From positions 1 through 49,174 of the forward strand of contig USEY01000016.1 in the NCBI GenBank assembly GCA_900553815.1: DNA of 49,174 nucleotides, in the 5' to 3' direction. Of this stretch, positions 10,816 to 19,735 are shown piece after piece; the first letter of the stretch is position 1, and the number at the start of each line of letters is the position of its first letter. The notes under the pieces were generated by a model. The model was not told the DNA's origin and did not search any database. It saw only the letters and a list, made by a program, of their open reading frames with translations. Both the position numbers and the translations under genes were made by a program. This stretch comes from an uncultured Bacteroides sp. Lineage in GTDB: Bacteria; Bacteroidota; Bacteroidia; Bacteroidales; Bacteroidaceae.

Positions 10816-11005
10816 GTGTCTTATTGTTTTTATTATTATTAATTCGGTGTTGGGTGCTTGGCAGGAATACTATTGCCGGATGCTTTGCATCGTCATTCCA
10901 TGATAGGATTTGTCATGATGATATTCCTGAAAGCTTTAATTTGCAGTTTTGCAACCATGTATGACTTTTCGGCAAGTGCCGATAGGTTGTATCGGTGCAG
11001 AATCC

Positions 11006-12571
11006 TTAGAAAAGAGGCTTTCCAGTGCAGGCATTTGGGGCACGTATGCGCAATATGCTGGTCAGCGTAGGAGCTATGCATTCCATGCTGACGGGAGTAC
11101 GCACGGTCTCGGTTTGTATGGCCTCCCAGCGGAAAAACAAGGGAGTGGGAATATTGGCTGCCCTCACTACATGCTTCTCGGTAGCGTTGTCCTTCATGAT
11201 GGTCCATCCGGGAAGGACCTTGATAATCAAGTCGCCAGAATGCTTGCGGTGGAATCCGTTGCGTACACGTTCTACTTCGGGTGACCAGGCACCAAGCAGT
11301 AGCTGTGTGGCAGAATAAACTTCGTCTACACCGCTGAACTGTACCAGAAATTCGGCCGACTTTTGTTGGATTTCGGGCAGGTTGAGCTGTTTTTGCTCTA
11401 TGAGTTTATGGTTGAGGTAAATTTGTTGGTTATAAGCTGCTTCGACATATTGTCCTTCGCCATAAGTGGCCATGAGGTACATGTTGAGCAGTGTGCTGCA
11501 ACGGTTCAGGTAGAATTCGCCACTCGGAATGCGATACAGTTCCAGGTCGATGGCTTCTGGGTCCGTATATCCGGTAGAGGTGATGCAGAGCATGACGTTG
11601 CGCAGGCCTATTTTTTGGTCAAGCAAGTCAAGCAAATTGCCGATGCTACGGTCGAGCCGTGCATAGGTGTCTTGCAGCTCCATGGCAAAATCCTGTGTGC
11701 TGTAGTGGTTATAGTTACCTGCATAGTAAGTCAGAGCCAGCAGGTCGGGTATGTCGTCTTGTCCAATAGTGCTTTTGTTCAACAGCTCTTCAACGAGCAA
11801 GTTGACTTCGTCGTTGGCAAAAGGACTGGTGACAAGGCGTCTGAACTTGTTTTGACGCTCATTGTCGAACTTGTATTTGAATGCGTCAGTTCGCCATTCG
11901 GGCAAGAAACGGTAGCTGGTCACCGGGTGAATAGGTGTCCAGACCATGTCTTTGATGCGGGTGTCGGGCGAGCGCCGTTCGTTGTATAGGCTCAGCCACC
12001 AGGGAAACTCACTGAAATAAGTGGTGCTGCACCATTTTCCGCTGTTTCCATTAATCCAGAAAGCTCCATTCCCTGCATGTCCGGCACTGAGAATGGCTGC
12101 ATCGCGGAATGGGGCAATGGCATAAACCAATCCCTTGTTGCGCGTGGATATTTTCAGCTCATCGGCGAAGGTCGATGTCAGCAGGTGTGAAGGTGAGCTG
12201 TTCTCGTCGGTGTAGTTGCCCATAAAGTTAGGGTCGTCTACACAGTTTACAGGTCGCAGTGTATTGGCATCCAGCCAATTTTCGGCAATAATGCCGTGTT
12301 GCGAGGGCGTAGTACCGCTGTAGATGGATGCGAGAGCCGATGCGCGGTCGGCATTATTGAATGAAAAACGGGCGTCTTGGAATACTTTGCTCTCTTTCAT
12401 CAACCGTTTGAATCCTTTTTCGCCATAAAGCGAAGAAAAGGCTTCCATATAGTCAGTGCGCAGTTGGTCAATGGTCAACGTGACCACCAACTTTGGAGGG
12501 ACGGTCAGTGGCTGAGCTTGCAGTCCACTGAAAGTCAAGGCTAATATGGAAGTAAACAGTCCTTTTTTCAT
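11006..12571 (-). CDS. PafA-like alkaline phosphatase homologue, catalytic residues apparently lost
   Basis: 521 aa with a signal peptide (MKKGLFTSILALTFSGLQAQ), so periplasmic. The fold pattern of the PafA/NPP phosphatases is clear: TIDQLRTDY near 33-41, SIYSGTTPSQHGI near 82-93, DTYARLDRSIGNLLD near 301 and CIAPTLTSILRI near 498. By my alignment the nucleophile Thr is Arg76, the TADHG metal motif is TSTGY (331-335), the Asp/His pair is Asn286/Tyr290, and the last metal His is Asn473; only Asp35 remains. It is therefore probably a non-catalytic binding protein. I start it at 12571: the ATG overlaps the lnb stop as ATGA, and the signal peptide begins there. The longer upstream ATG would lie inside lnb. 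Confidence 0.85.
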   Translation of the reverse strand: MKKGLFTSILALTFSGLQAQPLTVPPKLVVTLTIDQLRTDYMEAFSSLYGEKGFKRLMKESKVFQDARFSFNNADRASALASIYSGTTPSQHGIIAENWLDANTLRPVNCVDDPNFMGNYTDENSSPSHLLTSTFADELKISTRNKGLVYAIAPFRDAAILSAGHAGNGAFWINGNSGKWCSTTYFSEFPWWLSLYNERRSPDTRIKDMVWTPIHPVTSYRFLPEWRTDAFKYKFDNERQNKFRRLVTSPFANDEVNLLVEELLNKSTIGQDDIPDLLALTYYAGNYNHYSTQDFAMELQDTYARLDRSIGNLLDLLDQKIGLRNVMLCITSTGYTDPEAIDLELYRIPSGEFYLNRCSTLLNMYLMATYGEGQYVEAAYNQQIYLNHKLIEQKQLNLPEIQQKSAEFLVQFSGVDEVYSATQLLLGAWSPEVERVRNGFHRKHSGDLIIKVLPGWTIMKDNATEKHVVRAANIPTPLFFRWEAIQTETVRTPVSMECIAPTLTSILRIRAPNACTGKPLF

Positions 12572-13788
12572 TTGTTTTTCTTGTATGAGAAAATAATGCT
12601 GTTTGCCGAACGCACTATTAAACAAAGCGTCAAAGGTAATACTGCTAAATTAATTTTCTGCGGTAGGACGGGCAAAAGCAATATAAAAAGTGTTAAAACG
12701 GCGAGATTGGCTAGCAGATACCAGTCTTTGCGTCCTTTTCGTGCCTGTCTTATGACATAAGGAAGAAGCAATATGTGAAAAGGATGGAAGACAAAAAGCA
12801 TCAGATTGGGACTTACTGCCGGATGTTGCGAGAACAATGCAAGAAAAGCAAGTATGCAACCCGCCAGTCCTGCTGTTGCAAACAAGGCAAGGTCTACCCC
12901 CCAGAGCCTTTTCTGGTGTCGCCAACCGTAGTAAGTAATCAATGCTATTATAACAAATAAGGTAAGCGAAGCTGCTGAGGGGCTGGGATACCAATCTTGG
13001 TGCGATACCTCTGACGAAGGAAAACTTACAAGGTTGACCGATTGGCAGACAAGTGGACGGTTGCCCTGAGGTGTCTGGATGGTAGCTTGGTCAAAGCATT
13101 CTTCCAGATAGAAAGGAACAAACATCATCTGCCTGCGGCTGATAGGTTTGTCGGCAGGGATACCCATACACAGATCCATGCCAAATCGTGACCAGAGGTG
13201 ATTCTCTGTGTATTGATGGAGTAAGTCGCGATATGTTTTGCCGGTATCGGTGCTGTTCATGTCTTGGGGATAGACAATGCTGCCTCCTGTAGCCCTTTCT
13301 ATTTGGTCGCGAGGACGGGTAGCACAGTTGTCGTAGAAAAAGTTATACCGGTATACTCTGTTCTCGGGTCGGTAGTTCTCTTCCAGTTGGGCTGCAAGCT
13401 TCTCTTTTTCAGTCTGGTTGAGATTTAGAACTTGTTGCCTGACATCTCGTTGCAGGTATTTATATTCCTCTGTAAAATAATCAAATGGCGCAACTCCCAG
13501 TTTGTAGTCCGTTTCGCCAAGTGTGAAACGTAAAATGAAATTGGGGGTGTTGAAACTGAAAATGCCGTAGTTGAACACATAGTCTATCCTGCGGGTCAGA
13601 TTTTCATAACGGATAGCCGTATGTCCAAATAGGGAATAGATTTCTTCGCCTGGTCCGCAGGTGAGCAGACTGAAGCGTATGGAGTCATGTCTTGCTTGTT
13701 CGTTGTTTTGTCCTTGTGCGGTCAGGCAGAAAAGGAAAAGTATGCAAGCAGCTCCTATTGTGAGATATGAATGTCGTATTGATTTCAT
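12568..13788 (-). CDS. lnb: Lnb-type lipoprotein N-acyltransferase (DUF4105)
   Basis: 406 aa: signal peptide (1-26), a periplasmic DUF4105 domain (about 30-260), then about five membrane segments (near 272-288, 299-318, 328-346, 357-374, 380-395). DUF4105 was identified as the domain of Lnb, the Bacteroides enzyme that N-acylates the lipoprotein Cys in place of Lnt. Conserved candidates for catalysis are His56 in SLFGHTAIRY and Cys155 in NFFYDNCATRPRD, as in NlpC/P60-like folds. The stop codon overlaps the start of the pseudophosphatase gene by four bases, so the two are probably translationally coupled. The -7 element ends only 5 bases before the ATG, suggesting a leaderless mRNA. I cannot exclude a paralogue of Lnb with a different substrate. 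Confidence 0.8.
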   Translation of the reverse strand: MKSIRHSYLTIGAACILFLFCLTAQGQNNEQARHDSIRFSLLTCGPGEEIYSLFGHTAIRYENLTRRIDYVFNYGIFSFNTPNFILRFTLGETDYKLGVAPFDYFTEEYKYLQRDVRQQVLNLNQTEKEKLAAQLEENYRPENRVYRYNFFYDNCATRPRDQIERATGGSIVYPQDMNSTDTGKTYRDLLHQYTENHLWSRFGMDLCMGIPADKPISRRQMMFVPFYLEECFDQATIQTPQGNRPLVCQSVNLVSFPSSEVSHQDWYPSPSAASLTLFVIIALITYYGWRHQKRLWGVDLALFATAGLAGCILAFLALFSQHPAVSPNLMLFVFHPFHILLLPYVIRQARKGRKDWYLLANLAVLTLFILLLPVLPQKINLAVLPLTLCLIVRSANSIIFSYKKNK

Positions 13789-13793
13789 GCGTG

Positions 13794-13801
13794 CAAAAGT
13801 A
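13794..13801 (-). promoter_or_regulatory. -7 element of the lnb promoter
   Basis: Minus strand TACTTTTG, an exact TAnnTTTG match. Only five bases separate it from the lnb ATG, so transcription would begin at or next to the start codon. Confidence 0.55.
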
Positions 13802-13886
13802 CTATTCCTATTTGATATTTGAAAATATTATCATACAGAATCCTGCGTTTCTGTATGAAAGGACAAATTGCTTTAGTGGAAGGACT

Positions 13887-13987
13887 TTGCTGTGAAGTTT
13901 CACAGCAATTCATTGAAAACAAGAATTTTGTGGTGAAACCTATAGTGGTACGGTGAAAGATTAATATAAGCGTATGCTTTCACCGTA
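13887..13987. repeat. Intergenic module: palindrome plus inverted repeat
   Basis: TGAAGTTTCAC at 13893-13903 lies inside a 22-bp palindrome. TACGGTGAAAGATT at 13949-13962 forms the left part of an inverted repeat closing at 13977-13987. The same two strings, in the same order and 51 rather than 56 bases apart, occur at 22468 and 22519. Confidence 0.7.
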
Positions 13988-14140
13988 ATTCATTAATACT
14001 GAATTCCTGAAGCGGTCTTGTGAAATTGTGAAGGCTGTTTGGACTAATTTAATTTTTCTGGCAGATAGGGTGGAGGAGTAGAAAACAAGTTTTGCGTTGA
14101 GTCTAGGTTTTCGGAGATAGGTGTTAAGACTTTGGTTGTT

Positions 14141-14228
14141 AGGAGTAAACTATTATCGCGTTAGCAGTTAACTTCTTTCGCGTTAGTAGTTGACTGCTAT
14201 TACGTCAGTAGTTAACTGCTATCATGCG
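14141..14228. repeat. Dyad tandem array, 22-bp period (array 2)
   Basis: Four units of exactly 22 bp, laid out arm 6, linker 2, arm 6, spacer 8. The arms are AGGAGT/ACTATT, AGCAGT/ACTTCT, AGTAGT/ACTGCT and AGTAGT/ACTGCT, with linkers AA, TA, TG and TA; the spacers are rich in CG. The arms and the layout match array 3 at 22.1 kb. Confidence 0.88.
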
Positions 14229-14320
14229 GTGAATGGACAGTTATCTGAGTGAAATATGTGTTTGACGTTCGCTTTCAGAGATTTGCCGTGGATTCTGTGA
14301 TAAACTTACTATTGGATAGC

Positions 14321-14351
14321 TTGGTCAAAAAAAACTATTTTACTACCTTTG
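14321..14351 (+). promoter_or_regulatory. coaX operon promoter
   Basis: -33 TTGG (14321-14324), about 20 bases of spacer, then -7 TACCTTTG (14344-14351). This matches the Bacteroides housekeeping promoter in both elements and spacing, and lies 33 bases before the coaX start. Confidence 0.75.
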
Positions 14352-14384
14352 CGGCCTGATTTTTGACAAATAAGGTGTATTGTT

Positions 14385-15113
14385 GTGAATCTAATAATCG
14401 ATATAGGAAATACGGTTGCAAAGCTGGCAGTCTTCGATGACGACAACTTGCTTGAAGTTTTTTATGATTCAAACCAGACTTTGGAAAGTCTTCCGGCTGT
14501 ATGTGGAAAGTATCCGCTTTCGCGGGCTGTAGTAGCGACGGTTATTGAGTTGAATAAGACTGTTGAAAACAGATTGAAATCTTTGCCGGTTCCTTTGTTG
14601 CAATTGGATTCGACAACTCCGCTTCCTATAAAGAATTTGTATGAGACTCCCCAGACTTTGGGCTATGATAGAATTGCTGCCGTGGTTGGGGCATATCAGA
14701 ACTTCCCCGGACGTGATATATTGGTAATAGATGCGGGTACATGCATCACTTATGAGTTCATTGATTCACTTGGACGGTATCATGGCGGCAATATTTCTCC
14801 TGGGGTTCAGATGCGTTTCAAGGCTCTTCATCAGTTTACAAGTAAACTTCCTTTAATATCGGCAGAAGGTCGTATGACTCAGCTTGGCAAGAATACAGAA
14901 ACAGCTATCCGTATGGGAGTGCTGCAAGGGGTGGAATATGAAATGCTTGGTTATATCGAGACCATGAGGCATAAATATCCTGAACTTTTGGTTTTTTTAA
15001 CGGGCGGTGATGAATTTTCTTTTGATACAAACTTAAAAAGTATCATCTTTGCAGATAGATTTTTAGTGCTGAAAGGATTAAATCGAATATTGAATTATAA
15101 TGAGAGAATATAG
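14385..15113 (+). CDS. coaX: Type III pantothenate kinase
   Basis: First step of coenzyme A synthesis, phosphorylating pantothenate. 242 aa, the normal CoaX length. Family blocks: [14 protein letters not shown] at the N-terminus (phosphate-binding Asp), [11 protein letters not shown] near 95, [13 protein letters not shown] near 119 and [17 protein letters not shown] near 136. The start is GTG, needed to include the first beta strand. It opens a plus-strand cluster and overlaps the next gene by 14 bases, which suggests coupling to the envelope genes that follow. Confidence 0.95.
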   Translation: MNLIIDIGNTVAKLAVFDDDNLLEVFYDSNQTLESLPAVCGKYPLSRAVVATVIELNKTVENRLKSLPVPLLQLDSTTPLPIKNLYETPQTLGYDRIAAVVGAYQNFPGRDILVIDAGTCITYEFIDSLGRYHGGNISPGVQMRFKALHQFTSKLPLISAEGRMTQLGKNTETAIRMGVLQGVEYEMLGYIETMRHKYPELLVFLTGGDEFSFDTNLKSIIFADRFLVLKGLNRILNYNERI

Positions 15114-16362
15114 ACAAACACTTATTGTGCTTTTGCTCACAATATTAACTGGAGTGGCAGTCGCTCAAAACAATACAAATTCTCCTTATACACGGTACGG
15201 ATACGGTCAGTTGGCAGACCCTGGGTCTGCAAATAGCAAGGCTATGGGTGGTGTTGCTTATGGTCTTCGCGATAAGTATCAGGTGAATTTTGCTAATCCG
15301 GCTTCTTATACGAGTGTAGATTCATTGACATTTATTTTTGATGGTGGTATCTCGTTGCAGAATACTAATTTTAGTAATGGCACACTGAAAACAAATGCCA
15401 AAAATTCAAGTGTGGATTATATTGCTATGCAGTTCCGGTTGGCAAAATGGTGCGGAATGAGTATTGGTCTTATGCCTTTTTCCAATGTGGGCTATAGTAT
15501 GAGTGATTATATTGAGAATAAAGATTATCCTACAAACTCAGCTTCTGTTACCTATTCTGGTGAGGGTGGTCTGCATCAGGTTTATGTAGGTACAGGTTTT
15601 AAAATATTTAAAAACTTTTCGCTCGGCGCAAATATTTCGTATCTTTGGGGTGACATCACTCATACCAGGAGTGAGAGCTTCCCTTTGAACTCGGCTCTAT
15701 TTCCGCTTACTACACAGACGAATATAGCCATTAAGAGTTATAAATTGGATTTTGGAGTGCAGTATACGCAACAGTTTGGCAAAAAACATGAGCTGACGGT
15801 GGGAGCTGTTTTTTCTCCCGGGCATGATTTGAATAATGAAAGCTACATACTGAATCAGAAGGGAAATTCAAGTACAGGAACTACAACTTCCCAGAAAGAT
15901 ACGGTAGCTACTTTCAGCTTACCGATGAGTGTAGGCGTTGGTTTGGCTTATGTTTATGATGGCCGCCTGACGGTAGGTATAGATGGTACTTTGCAAAACT
16001 GGAACAAGGCTACGTTTATGAACGATGATGCTTTGTTCTGCAAACGGGCAAAATTCTCTATAGGTGGTGAGTATTTGCCCAACCCAATGGGACGTTCTTA
16101 TTTGGCTCATGTGAAGTATCGTTTGGGTGCTTATTATTCTAAGCCTTATTATAAGATAGAAGGTATGCGTGCAGCCGAAGAATATGGAGTTACAGCCGGT
16201 TTCGGGTTGCCAATTCCGCGAACTCGTTCATTGTTGAGTATCACTGCACAGTATGTACATGTAAATGGTAAGACTAATGCGTTCTTAGACGAAAATATTT
16301 TGAGACTTTGCATTGGTGTTACATTTAATGAACGCTGGTTCTTTAAGTGGAAAGTAGAATAA
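15100..16362 (+). CDS. Outer-membrane beta-barrel protein of unknown function
   Basis: 420 aa with a cleavable signal peptide (about 1-22, ending AVAQ). The N-terminus [32 protein letters not shown] followed by [21 protein letters not shown] resembles FadL/TodX-like and PorV-like barrels of Bacteroidota. Alternating hydrophobic strands run to the end, and the last residues [19 protein letters not shown] fit a terminal barrel strand. Its place between coaX and a TPR protein just upstream of lptC suggests a role in envelope assembly, but this is context only. Confidence 0.75.
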   Translation: MREYRQTLIVLLLTILTGVAVAQNNTNSPYTRYGYGQLADPGSANSKAMGGVAYGLRDKYQVNFANPASYTSVDSLTFIFDGGISLQNTNFSNGTLKTNAKNSSVDYIAMQFRLAKWCGMSIGLMPFSNVGYSMSDYIENKDYPTNSASVTYSGEGGLHQVYVGTGFKIFKNFSLGANISYLWGDITHTRSESFPLNSALFPLTTQTNIAIKSYKLDFGVQYTQQFGKKHELTVGAVFSPGHDLNNESYILNQKGNSSTGTTTSQKDTVATFSLPMSVGVGLAYVYDGRLTVGIDGTLQNWNKATFMNDDALFCKRAKFSIGGEYLPNPMGRSYLAHVKYRLGAYYSKPYYKIEGMRAAEEYGVTAGFGLPIPRTRSLLSITAQYVHVNGKTNAFLDENILRLCIGVTFNERWFFKWKVE

Positions 16363-16394
16363 AAAGATTATTTAATAACTAAAAATTAGATACG

Positions 16395-17717
16395 ATGAAA
16401 ATTAAGGCGCTTGTAGCTGCAGTACTTCTTACGAGTGGAGTGGGCAGCGTTTATGCACAGACGGAAAATTGTAATGCTAACAGTAGTATCTCTCACGAAG
16501 CAGTAAGAGCAAAGAACTATAAGGATGCTTATGCTCCCTGTATGGCAGTTCTGAAAGATTGTCCTACACTGCGTTTTTATACTTATTCAGATGCACAGAA
16601 AATTCTGAAGTCTTTTTTGGGCGGAATTAAAGATCGTAATTCTGCCGACTATAAAAAGTATTTTGATGAATTGATGCAAGTATGGGATCAGGAATTACAG
16701 TATCTGCCCGAGTTGAATAAAAAGTTGAAAACTCCTGTTAGCGCAGCAAAGGAATTGGGTGATAAGGCTGTTGATTATATCCAATTTGCACCGAATGTAG
16801 ACGTAAATCAGGCATATCAATGGTTGAAGGAATCAGTTGACGCTGAAAAGGGAAATTCGAAAGGTGCAGTTTTGAATTTCTTCATGGATATGTCTATGCG
16901 TAAGGTGAAGGCTGATACCAATCATACAGAGCAATTCTTCCAAGATTATGTAAACGCTTCTCAATATATTGATGAAGCAATTGCAACAGAGGCGAAGCCA
17001 AATGTGAAGAAAACTTTGGAAATGGTTAAAGAAAACTTGGTTGCCATGTTCGTTAATAGCGGTGTTGCTGATTGTGAATCACTGCAAAATATCTATGGTC
17101 CCAAGGTGGAAGCTAATCAGACTGACTCAACTTTCTTGAAGAAGGCTATCTCAGTATTGAAAATGATGAAGTGTACAGAAAGTGATGCTTATTTCCAGGC
17201 TTCATATTATATGTATAAGATTAATCCTACTGCCGATGCTGCTGTAGGTTGTGCTTATCAGGCATACAAGAAGGGCGACTATGATACAGCTGTGAAGTAT
17301 TTTGACGAGGCATTGAATATGGAAACTGACAATACTAAACGTGCTGAAATGGCGTATGCTTGTGCCGGCTCTTTGTTCGCTGCCAAGAAGCTTTCTCAGG
17401 CAAGAAGCTATTGCTTGAAGGCTATCAGCTTCAACGAGAACTATGGTATGGCTTATATCTTGCTGGCTCAGATGTATGGCTCAAATCCTAACTGGAGCGA
17501 TGAACCTGCACTGAATAAGTGTACATATTTCGTGGTTATTGATAAGCTGCAGAAAGCAAAGTCAGTAGATCCTACTGTTGAAGAAAAGGCAAACGAATTG
17601 ATTTCGACTTATGCTCGTCACACTCCGCAAGCAAAGGATTTGTTTATGCTGGGTTACAAGGCTGGCGACCGTATCACAATCGGTGGCTGGATCGGTGAAA
17701 CGACGACGATTCGTTAA
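16395..17717 (+). CDS. Periplasmic TPR-repeat protein
   Basis: 440 aa with a signal peptide ending VYAQ (about residue 22). The C-terminal half has tetratricopeptide-type helices: AVGCAYQAYKKGDYDTAVKYFDEAL, then AEMAYACAGSLFAAKKLSQARSYCLKAISFNENYGMAYILLAQMYG. The N-terminal half also looks helical (AVRAKNYKDAYAPCMAVLKDCP). It probably acts as a protein-binding scaffold in the periplasm. It sits 32 bases after the barrel protein and six bases before lptC, so all are likely cotranscribed. Confidence 0.75.
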   Translation: MKIKALVAAVLLTSGVGSVYAQTENCNANSSISHEAVRAKNYKDAYAPCMAVLKDCPTLRFYTYSDAQKILKSFLGGIKDRNSADYKKYFDELMQVWDQELQYLPELNKKLKTPVSAAKELGDKAVDYIQFAPNVDVNQAYQWLKESVDAEKGNSKGAVLNFFMDMSMRKVKADTNHTEQFFQDYVNASQYIDEAIATEAKPNVKKTLEMVKENLVAMFVNSGVADCESLQNIYGPKVEANQTDSTFLKKAISVLKMMKCTESDAYFQASYYMYKINPTADAAVGCAYQAYKKGDYDTAVKYFDEALNMETDNTKRAEMAYACAGSLFAAKKLSQARSYCLKAISFNENYGMAYILLAQMYGSNPNWSDEPALNKCTYFVVIDKLQKAKSVDPTVEEKANELISTYARHTPQAKDLFMLGYKAGDRITIGGWIGETTTIR

Positions 17718-17722
17718 TAGAT

Positions 17723-18352
17723 ATGTTATTTCATTCAACTGACGTTGTTTGTCATAAAAGTATGAGCATAACCATTGTTCTTGGAGCAATGGTTATGCTT
17801 CTTTTATTTTCTTCTTGTTCGGGCGGGAAGAAGGAAATGGGAGCTGCTATTACAGAACGCGATTCCTTGCCGGTGATGGATACGCGGGGAGTAACAACCC
17901 TGGTTTCTGATTCGGGTGTTACACGTTATCGTATTGTGACGGAAGAGTGGCTGGTTTTCGACCGTAAGAATCCTCCTTACTGGGCTTTTGAAAAAGGTGT
18001 TTATCTGGAGAAGTTTGATTCTTTGTTTCAGGTAGAAGCGAGCATTAAGTCCGATACGGCCTATTACTATAACAAGGAGGGTCTGTGGAAGTTGATAGGT
18101 CATGTTGATATCAAGAACCAGAAGGGTGAGAAATTCAATACAGAGTTGTTGTATTGGGACCAGAACAAACAGCGTGTTTATTCCGATGAATTTATTCGTA
18201 TAGAACAGCCCGACCGTATTATTACAGGACATGGCTTTGAGTCAAACCAGCAAATGACAGTATATACTATACATAAACCGGAAGGCATCTTTTATGTAGA
18301 TGAAGAGGCTACGGCTGTCGACAGTGTACAGACGGACACGATTAGGAAGTAG
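17723..18352 (+). CDS. lptC: LPS transport protein LptC
   Basis: 209 aa. Bitopic or lipid-anchored component of the LPS transenvelope bridge that receives LPS from LptBFG and passes it to LptA. The domain is recognisable from VSDSGVTRYRIVTEEWLVFDR, the strand-rich YLEKFDSLFQVEASIKSDTAYYYNKEGLWKLIGHVDIKNQKGEKFNTELLYWDQ, and IRTGHG-like IITGHGFESNQQM. A lipobox-like LLFSSC follows the membrane segment. The start could also be the ATG at 17762 (MSITIVLG); the earlier one provides the basic residues of a signal. Its OM partner LptE is encoded at 27.75 kb. Confidence 0.88.
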   Translation: MLFHSTDVVCHKSMSITIVLGAMVMLLLFSSCSGGKKEMGAAITERDSLPVMDTRGVTTLVSDSGVTRYRIVTEEWLVFDRKNPPYWAFEKGVYLEKFDSLFQVEASIKSDTAYYYNKEGLWKLIGHVDIKNQKGEKFNTELLYWDQNKQRVYSDEFIRIEQPDRIITGHGFESNQQMTVYTIHKPEGIFYVDEEATAVDSVQTDTIRK

Positions 18353-18354
18353 TT

Positions 18355-19608
18355 ATGGATTTTGTATATTTATTGATAACAATGGCATTCTCTGCTTTTT
18401 TTTCGGGCATGGAGATTGCTTTTATTTCTGTTGATAAGCTTCGTTTTGAGATGGAGCGTAGGGCAGGCCTAACATCATGGGTATTGACTTATTTCTTCCA
18501 TCATAGCAACAACTTTATTTCTACCATGTTGGTCGGCAATAATATTGCATTGGTCATCTATGGTATTTTGATGGCACAAATAATAGAGGTGCATGTATTG
18601 GGCGGACTGATTACTAATCATTTCTTGTTGGTATTGGTGCAGACTATTTTGTCTACGCTCATTATTTTGGTTACGGGTGAATTTTTGCCAAAGACTGTCT
18701 TTAAAATCAATCCGAATCTAATGTTGCGCATATTTGCGTTGCCATTAAGCATTTGTTATATAGTTCTGTTCCCAGTTTCCAAATTGGCTTCGGGATTGTC
18801 ATGCCTGTTCCTTAAAATATTGGGCGTTAAACTGAATAAAGAGGCTTCTGATAAAGCTTTCGGCAAAGTCGATTTGGACTATTTTGTTCAGAGCGGTATA
18901 GAAAATGCCGAAAATGAGGAAGAACTTGATGCGGAAGTGAAGATATTTCAGAATGCTCTTGATTTTTCTAATATAAAAATACGTGATTGTATAGTTCCCC
19001 GTACGGAAATAGTTGCTGTTGATAAGTCTTCTTCTTTGGACGAACTTAAAAGTTTGTTTGTCGAGTCGGGTATCTCTAAAATTATAGTTTACAATGGAGA
19101 TATTGACAATATAGTGGGTTATATACATTCTTCAGAGATGTTTCGTAATCCAGTAGATTGGCGTAATAATGTGAAGGAAGTACCGATTGTTCCTGAAACA
19201 ATGGCTGCACATAAATTGATGAAACTTTTCATGCAGCAGAAGAAGAGTATTGCTGTGGTAGTTGATGAATTTGGTGGCACTACGGGTATCGTTACGTTGG
19301 AAGACTTGGTAGAAGAAATATTTGGTGATATTGAGGATGAACATGATAATACCTCGTACATCTGTAAGCAGATAGATGAGCATGAATTTGTGTTGTCTGG
19401 ACGTCTTGAAATAAGCAAAGTAAATGAAATGTTTGATTTGGACTTACCTGAGTCTGATGATTATCTTACTGTTGGCGGTCTTATTTTGAACCACTATCAG
19501 AGCTTTCCGAAACTTCATGAAATAATTACTATTGAACATTATCAATTTAAAATCATAAAAGTGACAGCGACGAAGATTGAACTGGTACGTTTGAAAGTGC
19601 TTGAATAA
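18355..19608 (+). CDS. CNNM/CBS-domain membrane protein (CorC/HlyC family)
   Basis: 417 aa. N-terminal DUF21/CNNM membrane domain (about 1-180; FFSGMEIAFISVDKLRFEMERR is diagnostic), a CBS pair (about 205-330, including RDCIVPRTEIVAVD and SIAVVVDEFGGTTGIVTLEDLVEEIFGDIEDEHD) and a C-terminal CorC_HlyC domain. Such proteins are linked to Mg or Co export; in gliding Bacteroidota a relative is GldE. Starts two bases after the lptC stop, so it is almost certainly cotranscribed with it. Confidence 0.88.
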   Translation: MDFVYLLITMAFSAFFSGMEIAFISVDKLRFEMERRAGLTSWVLTYFFHHSNNFISTMLVGNNIALVIYGILMAQIIEVHVLGGLITNHFLLVLVQTILSTLIILVTGEFLPKTVFKINPNLMLRIFALPLSICYIVLFPVSKLASGLSCLFLKILGVKLNKEASDKAFGKVDLDYFVQSGIENAENEEELDAEVKIFQNALDFSNIKIRDCIVPRTEIVAVDKSSSLDELKSLFVESGISKIIVYNGDIDNIVGYIHSSEMFRNPVDWRNNVKEVPIVPETMAAHKLMKLFMQQKKSIAVVVDEFGGTTGIVTLEDLVEEIFGDIEDEHDNTSYICKQIDEHEFVLSGRLEISKVNEMFDLDLPESDDYLTVGGLILNHYQSFPKLHEIITIEHYQFKIIKVTATKIELVRLKVLE

Positions 19609-19662
19609 ACTCTTAAACAATAATTTTTTAGAGAATAAATAGAAGCGTATTAGCATTTTTTG

Positions 19663-19670
19663 TATCTTCG
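19663..19670 (+). promoter_or_regulatory. Possible -7 element for the PpiD-like gene
   Basis: TATCTTCG differs from TAnnTTTG at one position and lies 66 bases before the start codon. No clear -33. Confidence 0.35.
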
Positions 19671-19735
19671 TGCGCTAAATTGGAAAATTAAGCACAGCAA
19701 AGAAATAAATAATAAACATAAATGTATTAATCAAA

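Larger units (their letters stand above)
13789..14384. other. 596-bp gene-free space between divergent lnb and coaX
   Basis: No credible gene. It holds, in order, the lnb promoter; a near-perfect palindrome at 13887-13908 (TTGCTGTGAA, two bases, TTCACAGCAA); an inverted repeat at 13949-13987 with 11-bp arms TACGGTGAAAG and CTTTCACCGTA; the 22-bp array at 14141-14228; and the coaX promoter at 14321-14351. Both inverted repeats are followed by AATTCATT. Confidence 0.75.
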
